DNA from: an uncultured Peptococcaceae bacterium
GTDB lineage: Bacteria; Bacillota; Peptococcia; Peptococcales; Peptococcaceae
Direction: 5' to 3'
NCBI GenBank assembly: GCA_958451915.1
Contig: CAUDRX010000015.1
Coordinates: 1 to 21,349, forward strand
Length of the DNA stretch: 21,349 nucleotides
Made by a program: the position numbers and the translations under genes. Below, piece after piece: positions 1 to 8,239 of this stretch. Each line of letters opens with the position of its first letter. Positions within the stretch are counted from its first letter, which is position 1. Under the pieces are notes generated by a model. The model was given only the letters and a program-made list of their open reading frames with translations, ran no database searches and had not been told where the DNA came from.

Positions 1-28
1 AAAGCCAGTGCAGACGCACTGGCTTTTA
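1..28 (-). terminator. Intrinsic terminator after the nitroreductase gene
   Basis: A perfect inverted repeat, AAAGCCAGTG / CACTGGCTTT with a 6-base loop, lies just past the nitroreductase stop codon (minus strand). It is flanked by A's and T's, so it could work in both directions. The window edge cuts off the rest of the minus-strand T-tract. It probably ends the operon running from about 4.97 kb down to this point. Confidence 0.75.
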
Positions 29-32
29 CAGA

Positions 33-557
33 TCAGCGGACATAGAAAACGCGTCCGTCCTTGCGGGCAGGTGGTTCTGGGAGTACAGTGTCCGGGTAGC
101 CGAGGATGCAGTGGCCGACGCCGATGACGTCACCTTCCACGCCGATGGACGCGAGAAAAGCTTTGCCTTCTTCGCTCTCATACATCTCCCTGGCACGATG
201 GATCCAGCAGGTCGCCAAGCCCAGACTGTGCGCGGCGAGCATCATATTCTCGATCATCAGACAGCCATCGCAGAACTGCGCCTGACGTTCCGTCCGCGCC
301 AGCGCGATGAGCACGACAGGCGCACCATAGAAGGGATCGTTGTCAGGCTTGTCGGTGAAACTGGCATTGAGCCTGGAGAGTTTATCACGCGTTTCCTTGT
401 CGGTGACAGCAACGATGAGGCTGGACTGCTGGCCCAGGCTGGATGGCGCATAAAGGCCGGCTTCGATGACCTGATCGATCAGTGCATCCGGCACCATATC
501 CGGCTTATATTTGCGGCAGCTGCGTCGCTCCCTGATGTTTTTCAATACTTCATTCAT
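33..557 (-). CDS. Nitroreductase family protein (FMN-dependent oxidoreductase)
   Basis: 174 aa. The N-terminus carries the RRSCRKYK segment and the APSSLGQQSS segment (about residues 37-46), which match the FMN-binding start of the nitroreductase superfamily; the C-terminus has GVGHCILGYPD, the usual GYP region. These flavoenzymes transfer electrons from NAD(P)H to nitro, quinone or enone substrates in the cytoplasm; the substrate here cannot be told. The length fits the short single-domain class. The start is ATG at 557, with AAAGGATG about 9 bases upstream. Only 17 bases separate it from the histidine kinase stop, so it is probably the last gene of the ABC/two-component operon. Whether it has a role in the peptide-stress response is inference. 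Confidence 0.88.
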   Translation of the reverse strand: MNEVLKNIRERRSCRKYKPDMVPDALIDQVIEAGLYAPSSLGQQSSLIVAVTDKETRDKLSRLNASFTDKPDNDPFYGAPVVLIALARTERQAQFCDGCLMIENMMLAAHSLGLATCWIHRAREMYESEEGKAFLASIGVEGDVIGVGHCILGYPDTVLPEPPARKDGRVFYVR

Positions 558-574
558 GAAAGATCATCCTTTCT

Positions 575-2044
575 TCAGGGCTTTTCTCCATTATAAGCCT
601 TCCCGGCTGCTGAAACAAGCGGCAGACAAACGCGCACACAGGCGCCGCCTTCGGCATTGTTGCTGAGCTGGACACGCCCTCCCAGCTGCAACGTCAGCGT
701 CTGCACGATAAAAAGGCCCAGACCGGCATGACCGCCCAGAGCTGAACGCGCATCATCACCGCGGTAAAACTGTTCGGTTGCGTGGCGGAGGTCCCGCGCC
801 GAAAAGCCTGGTCCATCGTCCCGCACCTCAAAAAGGAGACGGCTGTCCTCAGGCCAGGCTGCCAGCGTCACATGACCGCCGGCGCCCACGGCTTGCAGGC
901 TGTTGCCAAGAAGGTTGTCAAAGATACGTGTCAAACGCTCCCGGTCGAGCAGATAAGTGGACGCAAGTGCATCCGACAAGGCGCAATGCACTGTGATCCC
1001 CTGCATCCGTCCCTTTGCTGCATGGGCATCGGCCCGCGACCGGAGAAAGGCGCGCAGATCCAGCGGTGCCAGATTCGGTACTGTTTCTGCACTTTCCAGA
1101 AGAGACACATCCTGGATGCGCTGGATCAGCGCAGTGCTGCGATCGACGTTTTCCGCAATGACATCCAGATAAGCATGCTGTGTCTCATCGAGCGGCGTAT
1201 CATCGACCAGGGTCTCGCTGTACGCCTTGATCACCGACAACGGCGTCTTGAGATCATGTGCGAGCGCCGCCACCATCTCTCGCCGCCCCTCTTCGAGCTG
1301 CCACTGCCGTGTCAGCGACTGCGCCAGAGAATCCTTCATCTCATTAAAGGCTGTGCAAAGGGCACCAAGCTCATTGTCGACCTGATAATCGATCGAAAAA
1401 TCCAGGTCCTGGGCTTTGATCTTTTTCGCCGCACCATCCAAAAGAGCCAGCGGCTCGCGGATCTGTGCCGCGAACCGCCGCGATGTGCGCCAGCTGAAGA
1501 AAGCCAGATAAAGCAGGGGAGACGCCAGGGCCAGCACAAAAAACACACTCGCCAGTCTGGCCACTGCCTCTGTGCGCGTGAAACGCAGCTCAAAGTCATA
1601 CGCACAACGGATCGCCCCGACAAAGGTACTGTTCTCATTAAAGACAGGCACCGTATGTACATACTGTTCACTCTCGCCATGGGCTTCATTGATCTCACTG
1701 AGAAGCATCTGCCTGTCGAGCGTAACGCCATCAGGCACATAGGTGCCATAAAGCGTCCTGCCATCTGCATCGACCACCTGATAACGCAGGTCACTGTCCC
1801 CGACCGCATCATCCAAAAGCGGCGCGGCATCCACGCTCAAAAGCGCAGCGCCTTTGTCTGATACCAGCGCTTCTACATCAGCGACCTTACGCTCGCTGTA
1901 ATTTGCCGGACGGATGTAGCGGTCCTCCAGAACGATGAACGTCACACCAACCGCCAGATAGGTCACCAGCGTCGCAGCCACCGTGGCTGCGAGGATCCGT
2001 ATCAGCATGCGGCGCATGCCGCCTTCCAGGGTATGCCACTTCAT
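575..2044 (-). CDS. Sensor histidine kinase, HAMP/HisKA/HATPase_c
   Basis: 489 aa membrane sensor kinase. Membrane segments lie at about residues 14-37 and 162-184 and enclose an extracytoplasmic sensor region of about 125 residues. A HAMP-like linker follows (about 186-245). The HisKA H-box AHDLKTPLS holds the phospho-acceptor His263. The ATPase has an N-box (FDNLLGNS, about 375-382), a G1 box DDGPGF (about 409) and a G2 box GLGLFI (about 441). The start at 2044 has GGAGG 7 bases upstream and overlaps the response regulator stop (ATGA), which argues for translational coupling. An internal ATG at residue 10 is also possible. Context with lantibiotic-type ABC genes suggests sensing of cell-envelope-active peptides, as in CprK or NisK relatives. 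The ligand is unknown. Confidence 0.93.
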   Translation of the reverse strand: MKWHTLEGGMRRMLIRILAATVAATLVTYLAVGVTFIVLEDRYIRPANYSERKVADVEALVSDKGAALLSVDAAPLLDDAVGDSDLRYQVVDADGRTLYGTYVPDGVTLDRQMLLSEINEAHGESEQYVHTVPVFNENSTFVGAIRCAYDFELRFTRTEAVARLASVFFVLALASPLLYLAFFSWRTSRRFAAQIREPLALLDGAAKKIKAQDLDFSIDYQVDNELGALCTAFNEMKDSLAQSLTRQWQLEEGRREMVAALAHDLKTPLSVIKAYSETLVDDTPLDETQHAYLDVIAENVDRSTALIQRIQDVSLLESAETVPNLAPLDLRAFLRSRADAHAAKGRMQGITVHCALSDALASTYLLDRERLTRIFDNLLGNSLQAVGAGGHVTLAAWPEDSRLLFEVRDDGPGFSARDLRHATEQFYRGDDARSALGGHAGLGLFIVQTLTLQLGGRVQLSNNAEGGACVRVCLPLVSAAGKAYNGEKP

Positions 2045-2745
2045 TGCATACCCTCCTTCAACTGCCAGCGATAGCCGATCCCCCAGACAGTTGCCACCGG
2101 ATCTTCGATGCCTTTCTCTCTCAGCTTGGCGCGCGCTTTGCGCAAATGCTCGGCAACGACATCGGCGCTGCCTTCAGCATCATACCCCCAGACCGCTTCA
2201 TAGATCTGTTCACGTGAAAAGACCTGCCCTGGATGCAACGCCAGAAACTCGATGATCCCATATTCATGTTTGGTGAGCGACACCATTTCCTCCCCCACCT
2301 GCACACTGTGCGCCCTGAGATCGATGGCGAGGGCGCCATGATGGAGCCGGTGCCGGCCGCCTTCACTGCTGACAGCCTGAGCCCGGCGTTCCCGCCGCAG
2401 ATTGGCCTCGATGCGTGCCAGGAGCTCACGCATGCCGAACGGTTTTGTGATGTAGTCATCGCCGCCAAGGGTAAGGCCGCAGATCTTATCGGTCTCTGAC
2501 TGGCGCGCGCTTAAAAATAGGATCGGACAGGCCACCTCATCGCGGATCGCCTGACAGACTTCGAATCCATCCATCTCCGGCATCATGATGTCCAAAAGGA
2601 TGAGATCCGGCTGCGCTGCACGCGCGAGTGCGACGCCGCGCCGGCCATCGCTGGCAGTGTAAACCTCGTGGCCGTTGGTGCGAAGTTTTTTTGCCAGAAG
2701 ATCGACCAGCGCCTGTTCATCATCAACGATCAATATCTTACTCAT
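2041..2745 (-). CDS. OmpR/PhoB-family response regulator
   Basis: 234 aa. The receiver domain (about 1-115) has the acidic pair Asp8/Asp9, the phosphorylation site Asp52 in LLDIMMPEMDG, Ser79 at the usual Thr/Ser switch position, and Lys101 in the KPF motif. The C-terminal winged-helix DNA-binding domain (about 130-232) has the family pattern SLTKHEYGIIEFL and VWGYD. It is the cognate partner of the downstream histidine kinase, which it overlaps by 4 bases, and sits 19 bases after the second permease gene. The gene order (transporter, then regulators, on one strand) suggests that it controls its own ABC transporter. A GAGAGGAC ribosome site precedes the ATG at 2745. Confidence 0.95.
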   Translation of the reverse strand: MSKILIVDDEQALVDLLAKKLRTNGHEVYTASDGRRGVALARAAQPDLILLDIMMPEMDGFEVCQAIRDEVACPILFLSARQSETDKICGLTLGGDDYITKPFGMRELLARIEANLRRERRAQAVSSEGGRHRLHHGALAIDLRAHSVQVGEEMVSLTKHEYGIIEFLALHPGQVFSREQIYEAVWGYDAEGSADVVAEHLRKARAKLREKGIEDPVATVWGIGYRWQLKEGMQ

Positions 2746-2764
2746 AAAGTCCTCTCCATCTTCA

Positions 2765-3535
2765 TCATTCCTGACCAGCGCGCCCTTCCCAGCGTATGAA
2801 CCACCATGTGCCGCCGATCATCAACAGCGTACCACTGACAAATGCGACTGCGCAAGCCAAATGCACGTTTTCCATAAAGATCGCCAGTTGTTCGGAAGAA
2901 ATGCCTGGGATGCGCACTATGGCGCACGTACTCGCAAAACGTACCGGCCAGGCCCAGGGAATGAACGGCCAGATCTGATCCCCCAGCATCGTCGCACCGA
3001 GAAGCGCTGCAATGAGCAGTCCTCCCATGCCGGTGCCCACAGATACGCCGAAGCCCCCAGCAAAAGCGATCCAAAGCTGCAGCGCCGCCAATGGAAGCGC
3101 GCCCACGAAGCAGGCTGCAGCCGCACAGGCGTATACGGTAAAACCACTTTCCTGATAACCTGTCGCTGCAAGTACCGCACAAAACATTCCCACTGCAAAA
3201 GCTGTCGCCACTGCCAGCGCTGCGGCAAGCGCAGCAAATTTCGCCAGATAAAGCATCCACCGCGGTCTGGCAGAGAGAAGCAGAGCGCCAAAATTTCCCG
3301 CCTGCTCCTCTTCATCCGCGAGCTGTCCTGCCACCAGCGCGATCGCTACCGGCATCACCAACGCACCCCATCCACCAAAGAAGCCGCTGAACGCGCCATC
3401 TGGCGAGATCATCCAGGCACGCGCTGAGATATAACCAGCCAATACGGCGCCGATCAAGAGCGGCAACCCAAGCACCAGCAAACGCAGCGTGCTCCGCTTC
3501 GTTTTCAGCCATTCCGCACGTAAAAGTCCTGTCAT
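2765..3535 (-). CDS. Lantibiotic-immunity-type ABC transporter permease (MutG/NisG-like)
   Basis: 256 aa from the chosen start, with about six hydrophobic segments. It begins with the LLRAEWLKTKRSTLR segment seen at the N-terminus of MutG/EpiG/SpaG-type permeases, where a charged cytoplasmic helix precedes the first membrane segment. The DQIWPFIPWAWPVRF segment (roughly residues 195-210) matches the W-P-W-W motif of these families. The ATG at 3535 is preferred: it follows GGGAGGGAC and overlaps the upstream permease stop by 4 bases (ATGA). A GTG 24 bases upstream would give 264 aa. It is expected to pair with the neighbouring permease and ATPase to expel or release antimicrobial peptides or lipid-II-binding drugs. 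The substrate is inferred from family only. Confidence 0.85.
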   Translation of the reverse strand: MTGLLRAEWLKTKRSTLRLLVLGLPLLIGAVLAGYISARAWMISPDGAFSGFFGGWGALVMPVAIALVAGQLADEEEQAGNFGALLLSARPRWMLYLAKFAALAAALAVATAFAVGMFCAVLAATGYQESGFTVYACAAAACFVGALPLAALQLWIAFAGGFGVSVGTGMGGLLIAALLGATMLGDQIWPFIPWAWPVRFASTCAIVRIPGISSEQLAIFMENVHLACAVAFVSGTLLMIGGTWWFIRWEGRAGQE

Positions 3536-4278
3536 CTGCAGTCCCTCCCTGCGAACCACTTCGCTGTCGCAACAGCGAGTACCACAAACGCTGCAAGCGA
3601 TACCACCAGTCCCTGTGGGATCACAGAAACATCAAAGAGCGGCGATCCTTCCGGCAGGATCGTGGCATTGGGATGCACGCCGATCGTCGGGCACATGAGC
3701 CGCGTCGCCCAACTCCACGGGCAAAGGATCCAAAATTTTGTCGGCGCGAGCACGACACCTGTCACCATGCCCAAAAAACCCAAAGCGATACTTGCCAGCA
3801 TCCCCTTGCTGGTCGCCATCCAAAGCTGTATCGGGATCAACGCCAGTGTCGCCAGCCAGCAAAAGAGCGCCGCCATGACCACCGTCCCAAATGGCGGCAC
3901 ATCTCCCTGGATCACACCGCAGAGCATATCGCCGATCACCAGCACGACCGACGAGCACACACTCACCATCGCCATGCCTCCAAGCTTCGCAAGCCACACC
4001 TTCTCTGACGTCACCGCCTCCGCCTTAAGCACACAATAACCGCCCGCCTTACGTTCCTGGCTGGCGACCATGCCTGCAAAAAGGCCATAGCCCAGAGGCA
4101 GGAACGTCACCGGCCACCAGTTGAAGGAAAGTACCAGTATCCCGTTCCAGTCATAAGCCCCCACCAGGAGCTGATCTGTCACCAAAGCGTACACAGCGAA
4201 AAACAGCGGGATGAAGACCACCAGCCTGACCATGAAGGTACGCCGATACTTCATCAGTTCCGCAAGCAGAAAGTTCAT
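3532..4278 (-). CDS. Lantibiotic-immunity-type ABC transporter permease (MutE/EpiE-like)
   Basis: 248 aa, about six membrane segments. The N-terminus LLAELMKYRRTF matches the MutE/EpiE/SpaE pattern, and the CPWSWATRLMCP segment (roughly residues 183-194) matches the conserved W-P-W-S-W region of that family. It overlaps both neighbours by 4 bases: its ATG overlaps the ATPase stop, and its own stop overlaps the second permease start. This is strong evidence for one translation-coupled ABC complex of one ATPase and two different permeases, as in NisFEG, SpaFEG and CprABC. No lantibiotic precursor or modification gene is visible nearby, so this looks like resistance or detoxification rather than producer self-immunity. 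Confidence 0.86.
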   Translation of the reverse strand: MNFLLAELMKYRRTFMVRLVVFIPLFFAVYALVTDQLLVGAYDWNGILVLSFNWWPVTFLPLGYGLFAGMVASQERKAGGYCVLKAEAVTSEKVWLAKLGGMAMVSVCSSVVLVIGDMLCGVIQGDVPPFGTVVMAALFCWLATLALIPIQLWMATSKGMLASIALGFLGMVTGVVLAPTKFWILCPWSWATRLMCPTIGVHPNATILPEGSPLFDVSVIPQGLVVSLAAFVVLAVATAKWFAGRDCR

Positions 4279-4973
4279 TGTCTTGCACCGCCTTTCACCG
4301 TTTCCACAAAGAACGCTTCCAGATCATCTGCCGGCGGCTTTCCCTGAAAGAGCAGGCGGCCGCCGGATATGATGCCGATCTCATCCACCACCTGCTCAAC
4401 CTCCGAGAGGATGTGGCTCGAAAGGATCACTGTTATGCCCTGCGCCGGAAAACCAGCGATCAGCTCCCGCAGTTCCTGGATGCCGAAAGGATCCAGGCCA
4501 TTGGACGGCTCGTCAAGCACCAGGAGCGAAGGATGCCTCAGGAGTGCAATGGCGATGCCCAGCCGCTGCTTCATCCCCAGCGAGAACTGCCCGGCCCGCT
4601 TGCGTCCTGTATCGGTGAGATCGACCATTTCCAATACCTCGCCGATGCGCGATGTCGAAATCCCCAGAAGCTTTGCGTGCAGGCGCAGGTTCTCCTCTGC
4701 TGTGAGGTTGCCGTAGAGCGCAGGCCCCTCGATGAGCGCCCCCATCTCATTGAGCGCACGCCGTGTCCATTTGGCGCCATTGAAACGGATCTCCCCGCAC
4801 GTAGGCCGCAAAAGCCCCAAGAGGAGCTTCAGCGTCGTCGACTTGCCGGCGCCGTTCGGCCCCAGAAGTCCATACACACTGCCGCGCGGTACTGCCAGCG
4901 CAAGATCCGCCACAGCCGTCTGGCTGCGAAAACGTTTTGTCAATGCTGTTGTCTCGATGATATTGTCTGTCAT
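4275..4973 (-). CDS. Lantibiotic/bacitracin-resistance-type ABC transporter ATPase (MutF/BcrA-like)
   Basis: 232 aa from the chosen start. It has Walker A GPNGAGKST (38-46), the ABC signature in the form SLGMKQR (about 131-137), Walker B LLVLDEPSNGLDP (about 150-162) and the H-loop SSHILS (His187). The position normally held by the Q-loop glutamine is glutamate (ALIEGPALYG, about residue 82), the E-loop described for lantibiotic-immunity ATPases such as NukF. This places the protein in that subgroup rather than among generic exporters. The ATG at 4973 is chosen because AAGGA lies about 9 bases upstream; an ATG at 4982 abuts that site too closely. It is the first gene of the minus-strand operon. 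I see no convincing promoter in the 125 bases between it and the next upstream gene. Confidence 0.9.
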   Translation of the reverse strand: MTDNIIETTALTKRFRSQTAVADLALAVPRGSVYGLLGPNGAGKSTTLKLLLGLLRPTCGEIRFNGAKWTRRALNEMGALIEGPALYGNLTAEENLRLHAKLLGISTSRIGEVLEMVDLTDTGRKRAGQFSLGMKQRLGIAIALLRHPSLLVLDEPSNGLDPFGIQELRELIAGFPAQGITVILSSHILSEVEQVVDEIGIISGGRLLFQGKPPADDLEAFFVETVKGGARQ

Positions 4974-5054
4974 TTTGCCCATTCCTTTCTTCGATCACAG
5001 GGATCATTGCTTCATGGTCTGAGCATACCTGACAAAAGCCAAGATTTTTCCAAG

Positions 5055-5089
5055 AAAAATAAAAAAGCTGCCCGATCTCTCGAGCAGCT
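5055..5089 (-). terminator. Intrinsic terminator of the unknown gene at 5.1-5.6 kb
   Basis: On the minus strand, AGCTGCTCG pairs with CGGGCAGCT (one G-T wobble, 6-base loop), followed by a T-rich tract. It sits 18 bases after the stop codon of the gene at 5108-5641 and separates it from the ABC operon. Confidence 0.85.
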
Positions 5090-5107
5090 CACGATCTGTG
5101 CCTCAGA

Positions 5108-5641
5108 TCATTCCGCGTTCTTTTCGTGGATAGCGGCGATGGCACCGTCCGCATCCGTCACGTCATAGAGGAGTCTGTAACCGCCAACGGTGTCGTTATA
5201 CCCTTCGACCGTGCAGGTATGTTTGCCGTCTGCTTCCCAAACCTCGACAGAGTATGCCACTGGGCGGCCTGCGTGGACACCCTTTGCACGCCAGCCGGTA
5301 ACGTAGGTATCAAACTGGGAACTGTGCCCCCATTTTCCGTTCGCGCAGTATTTTTCAAGGAAATCCTTCATCCATGGATTATCGATCTCCACAGCTGGCC
5401 AGGTGGATTTGTCCTTGTTGTCGAAGATCTTTTCACCGTCCAGACGTACTTCAAACACACGACCGTCTGGTTCGTAGAACATCTTCACATCAACACCGAC
5501 TTCTTTGAGAAATTCTTCAACAGCCTTGAGCTCTCTGGCTGCTGTCAGTTCTTCAGCGGTATTCTGGGCGTTCGCGATGCACCAGTTCTTGCGGCGTGCC
5601 AAATGTTTCAGTGCATCGGCTATCGTATTCTGTTCTATCAT
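5108..5641 (-). CDS. Protein of unknown function, soluble, monocistronic
   Basis: 177 aa. I do not recognise the family. The protein has no signal peptide or membrane segment and is rich in charged and aromatic residues. The first 50 residues look helical (IADALKHLARRKNWCI and a TAEELTAARELKAVEEFLKE stretch). The rest looks like mixed alpha/beta with several Trp/Tyr (KSTWPAVEI, NPWMKDFLEKYC, YSVEVWEADGKHTCTV). GGGAGG lies 8 bases before the ATG at 5641. A near-consensus promoter upstream and a terminator downstream make it a single-gene unit, so its neighbours give no functional hint. The start and reading frame are well supported; the function is unknown. Confidence 0.85.
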   Translation of the reverse strand: MIEQNTIADALKHLARRKNWCIANAQNTAEELTAARELKAVEEFLKEVGVDVKMFYEPDGRVFEVRLDGEKIFDNKDKSTWPAVEIDNPWMKDFLEKYCANGKWGHSSQFDTYVTGWRAKGVHAGRPVAYSVEVWEADGKHTCTVEGYNDTVGGYRLLYDVTDADGAIAAIHEKNAE

Positions 5642-5688
5642 TTTTAATTCCTCCCATCATTTGTGATGTGACAATTCGTTATGCATAT

Positions 5689-5717
5689 AGTATATCGCAC
5701 TTGGGAGCAAATGACAA
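5689..5717 (-). promoter_or_regulatory. Sigma-A-type promoter for the gene at 5108-5641
   Basis: On the minus strand, TTGTCA (-35) and TATACT (-10) are separated by exactly 17 bases, with the -10 about 48 bases before the ATG at 5641. The spacing and both hexamers are close to the housekeeping consensus. I see no obvious operator dyad around it. Confidence 0.75.
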
Positions 5718-5777
5718 TGTTTCTTGTGCGATTAAGCACAGATTTTTCAAAAAAATCCAGCAGTTCTTTGCAAAATG

Positions 5778-5809
5778 AAAAAACTGCCTCTCAGGAGTAT
5801 GGGAGGCAG
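5778..5809 (-). terminator. Intrinsic terminator of the SLH protein gene
   Basis: CTGCCTC / GAGGCAG arms (7 bp) with a 12-base loop are followed on the minus strand by a run of T's. It starts 10 bases after the SLH protein stop codon. Confidence 0.8.
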
Positions 5810-5819
5810 CGTAGCATTA

Positions 5820-8162
5820 TTACGCTTCAGCGTCTGGCTTTTCTGGCTGCAGGTCGCCTTCCGGCTTCACCGGCTCGCTGTTCTCATCGAGCTGTCCGCC
5901 CTGGCTCGTTTCTGGCAGCGCATCTTCGGCTTTCAGAAAACGCACAAGGATGGCCGCTGCCTGAGCGCGGGTCGTCGTACCCTGCGGCGCCAGCATGTCG
6001 GCGCTCACACCGTTCAGATAACCTTTGTCGTTGGCCCACAGGATCACATCCTCAAAGCCTTCAGAGATCTCCGCTGTGTCGGCATAACCATCAAGATCGG
6101 CATCAGCAGATACGGTGGTGTCATACCCTTTATATGCCGCGTAACGATAAAGGATGGCCGCCATCTGCTCACGGGAGATGGCATCGTCCGGCCCAAACTG
6201 CGAAGCACTGTAACCATTGACCAGGTCGTTGGCCTCGGCCCAGGCGACAGCATCGGCATAGTACGCATCGGCACTCACATCCTCAAATGTCGACGCTGTC
6301 GTCTCCGGCTCTCCTTCGAGACGATAAAGCACCGTCACCAGCATGCCGCGGCTGAACGTCAGTTCCGGCGAGAAAGTGTCACTCGCAGTGCCTGTAAGGA
6401 TTCCGGCACGGTAAGCGCTTACGATGTCATCATAGGCCCAGTGTTCAGCGCTCACATCTGTGAATGGCAGGCTTTCTTCATCATCCGGCAATGCCGGCGG
6501 TTGATCGCCGCCCTGCACATCATCACCGCCGGTCGCTTCCTGGATCGTCACGTCTTCATTTCGTTCCGCGCCAGCGTTTTCGCCGAAGGTCGTATCGGTG
6601 AGATAGGTCGTATCAAAATCTGCACGATCGATGACGGTGCCGTTGAGACTGTTGTCTTCATCCGTCGTGACTGTTGTGCTGTAAGAGTCCGTCACCGTCA
6701 CAGTGATGTCGCTCGTTCCTTCGACCACCGTCTCACCAGCGGCAACAATGCTCACGGTCTCGCCGTTTTCATCAACAACCTGCCCGCCATCATCCACATT
6801 GAGCACGCTCACTGTGGAATCTGCAGTCACAGTCCAGGTGCTGCCTTCTCCAACGTTCACAGTGATCGGTGCTTCGCTGGTCTCAGTCGCATCTGCGTTC
6901 TCAGCGATGGAGACGGCGCCTGTGTAGTGGCTGCCCTGCAGAAGGCAGAGATCAAGACTGGAGATCGTGTCAACACTGATGTCGCCATCCAGCGCCTGAT
7001 CGATGCCGGTAAAGGTCACATCGGCGCCATTTTGTCCTGGCGTGCCCCAGTTGTTGGCATCATTGCCCGCGATCGTCAGCAGATCAGCGGCCTCACTGTC
7101 AAAATCCAGGGTTGTATTCTTGAGCACAATGTTCGCCGTGGTGTTCGTCAGATAGAACATGCTGCCTTCTTCAATGGCGCTGGAGAGGGTCGAATCTTCT
7201 GCTTCAAACTCTGCGGTCTCGCCGGTGGCTGCTTCTGCATCGCCGGAAGTCGACTGGTAGATGATGATGCCATTGGCGACAGGATCGCTGGCGGTCTTGC
7301 CAGTGACCTCGCTGCGCAGCTCAGAATTTTTGATAAGGATCGTGTTCAGGCCTTCCATGCCGGCGATCTGGCTGCCGGCAGCTGTGCCTGTCACATTATC
7401 CACCTGTACATTACCCGTCGAATAAAGGAGCGGCGAACCGCTGCCGGCGGTATAAAGGGTCGAGTTCGTCAGAGAGATATTGCCGCCGCCACGGTCGGTA
7501 GCCAGGGCAGCACAATGATCGCCTGCAGTAGAGATGGCCATGAGATTAGCGATGATCGTACCGCCATAGGTCGCATCAAGGCCGCGGGAATTGCTGGCCG
7601 AGGTGACAATGGTGTTGTCATTGGCATAGATCGTCGCACCATCGGTGGCAAAGATGCCGTTGGAACCGGTACTGTCTGCAGTGAGCGCCGAGTCTGAAAC
7701 TTTCACACAGGAATCCTCCCCGACGCCAAGGATGATCGAGTTGATGCCATAGAAATTGCAGTTGTCCCCGTTCGTATCAGAGCCACTCTTTTCCAGTGTC
7801 GCGTCAGTGATCGTCAGGTCTCCGCCGTTTTGTGCCAGCGCCACGTTCTGATCCACTGTTTCGGTGGAGATTGTCTCGCCTTCGCTCGTTACTTCCTCAC
7901 CATCGGCGGTAAGAACGCCGGAGAGTTCCCCTGTGTAGTCATATTCCATGGTATCTGCGCCGCCTTCACCCGGTTTGTCAGGAGGCTGTTCACCATCCGG
8001 CGGCGTTGGCTGCTGATCGCCCGGTGGCTTTTCAGGCGGCTGTGTCTCAGACGCCGTTGTCACATTATCAGAAGCCAGCGCCGCAGCTGGCGCCATGGAA
8101 GTCGCCGCCAGAGCTGCCAGGAGCACCATGGCAGTGAGTTTCTTTGATGTAGGATATCGCAA
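5820..8162 (-). CDS. Secreted beta-helix surface protein with three C-terminal SLH domains
   Basis: 780 aa. A signal peptide covers about residues 1-30 (lysines, hydrophobic core, ALA-SDN cleavage site). A Pro/Glu/Gly-rich linker (about 40-72) is followed by a long Thr/Ser/Asp/Gly-rich region (about 73-545) of short strands such as DLTITDATLEKSG and NISLTNSTLYTAG, typical of right-handed parallel beta-helix, adhesin or pectate-lyase-like folds. Three SLH domains follow (about 565-617, 622-680, 690-745), with SRGML, SREQM and TRAQA at the TRAE-motif positions that bind pyruvylated cell-wall polymer. An unusual acidic Pro/Glu tail of about 32 residues ends the protein. The start appears to be TTG at 8162: GAGGTG lies about 7 bases before it, and the next ATG would remove the positively charged part of the signal peptide. 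The likely role is cell-surface attachment or an S-layer-associated structure; no catalytic site is recognisable. Confidence 0.88.
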   Translation of the reverse strand: MRYPTSKKLTAMVLLAALAATSMAPAAALASDNVTTASETQPPEKPPGDQQPTPPDGEQPPDKPGEGGADTMEYDYTGELSGVLTADGEEVTSEGETISTETVDQNVALAQNGGDLTITDATLEKSGSDTNGDNCNFYGINSIILGVGEDSCVKVSDSALTADSTGSNGIFATDGATIYANDNTIVTSASNSRGLDATYGGTIIANLMAISTAGDHCAALATDRGGGNISLTNSTLYTAGSGSPLLYSTGNVQVDNVTGTAAGSQIAGMEGLNTILIKNSELRSEVTGKTASDPVANGIIIYQSTSGDAEAATGETAEFEAEDSTLSSAIEEGSMFYLTNTTANIVLKNTTLDFDSEAADLLTIAGNDANNWGTPGQNGADVTFTGIDQALDGDISVDTISSLDLCLLQGSHYTGAVSIAENADATETSEAPITVNVGEGSTWTVTADSTVSVLNVDDGGQVVDENGETVSIVAAGETVVEGTSDITVTVTDSYSTTVTTDEDNSLNGTVIDRADFDTTYLTDTTFGENAGAERNEDVTIQEATGGDDVQGGDQPPALPDDEESLPFTDVSAEHWAYDDIVSAYRAGILTGTASDTFSPELTFSRGMLVTVLYRLEGEPETTASTFEDVSADAYYADAVAWAEANDLVNGYSASQFGPDDAISREQMAAILYRYAAYKGYDTTVSADADLDGYADTAEISEGFEDVILWANDKGYLNGVSADMLAPQGTTTRAQAAAILVRFLKAEDALPETSQGGQLDENSEPVKPEGDLQPEKPDAEA

Positions 8163-8239
8163 ATTAATACACCTCTTCTTTATTGATCTGCCTCATCATA
8201 CCCCCTTGCGCTTAAGCCAATCTGAAATCCTGGGGACTG
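8163..8239. other. Short gap between the MerR and SLH genes, no clear promoter
   Basis: Reading the minus strand, a possible -10 TATGAT (about 8196-8201) lies upstream of the SLH gene, but no matching -35 stands at 16-18 bases. A small palindrome GCTTAAGC is present nearby. No terminator is visible after the MerR gene, so read-through from MerR into the SLH gene cannot be excluded. Confidence 0.3.

Noticed and set aside
782..1861. Open frame of about 359 codons opposite the histidine kinase
   Set aside because: The minus-strand kinase has all catalytic motifs. The plus-strand product is a low-complexity basic sequence without a ribosome site.
5775..7697. Long open frame (about 640 codons) on the plus strand opposite the SLH protein gene
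   Set aside because: It is antisense to a gene with signal peptide, SLH domains, ribosome site and terminator. Its product is Cys/Arg/His-rich with no domain, as expected from the reverse of a GC-rich coding region.
8190..8235. Promoter for the SLH gene with -10 TATGAT
   Set aside because: The nearest -35-like TTGGCT is only 14 bases away, so the spacing does not support a sigma-A promoter.
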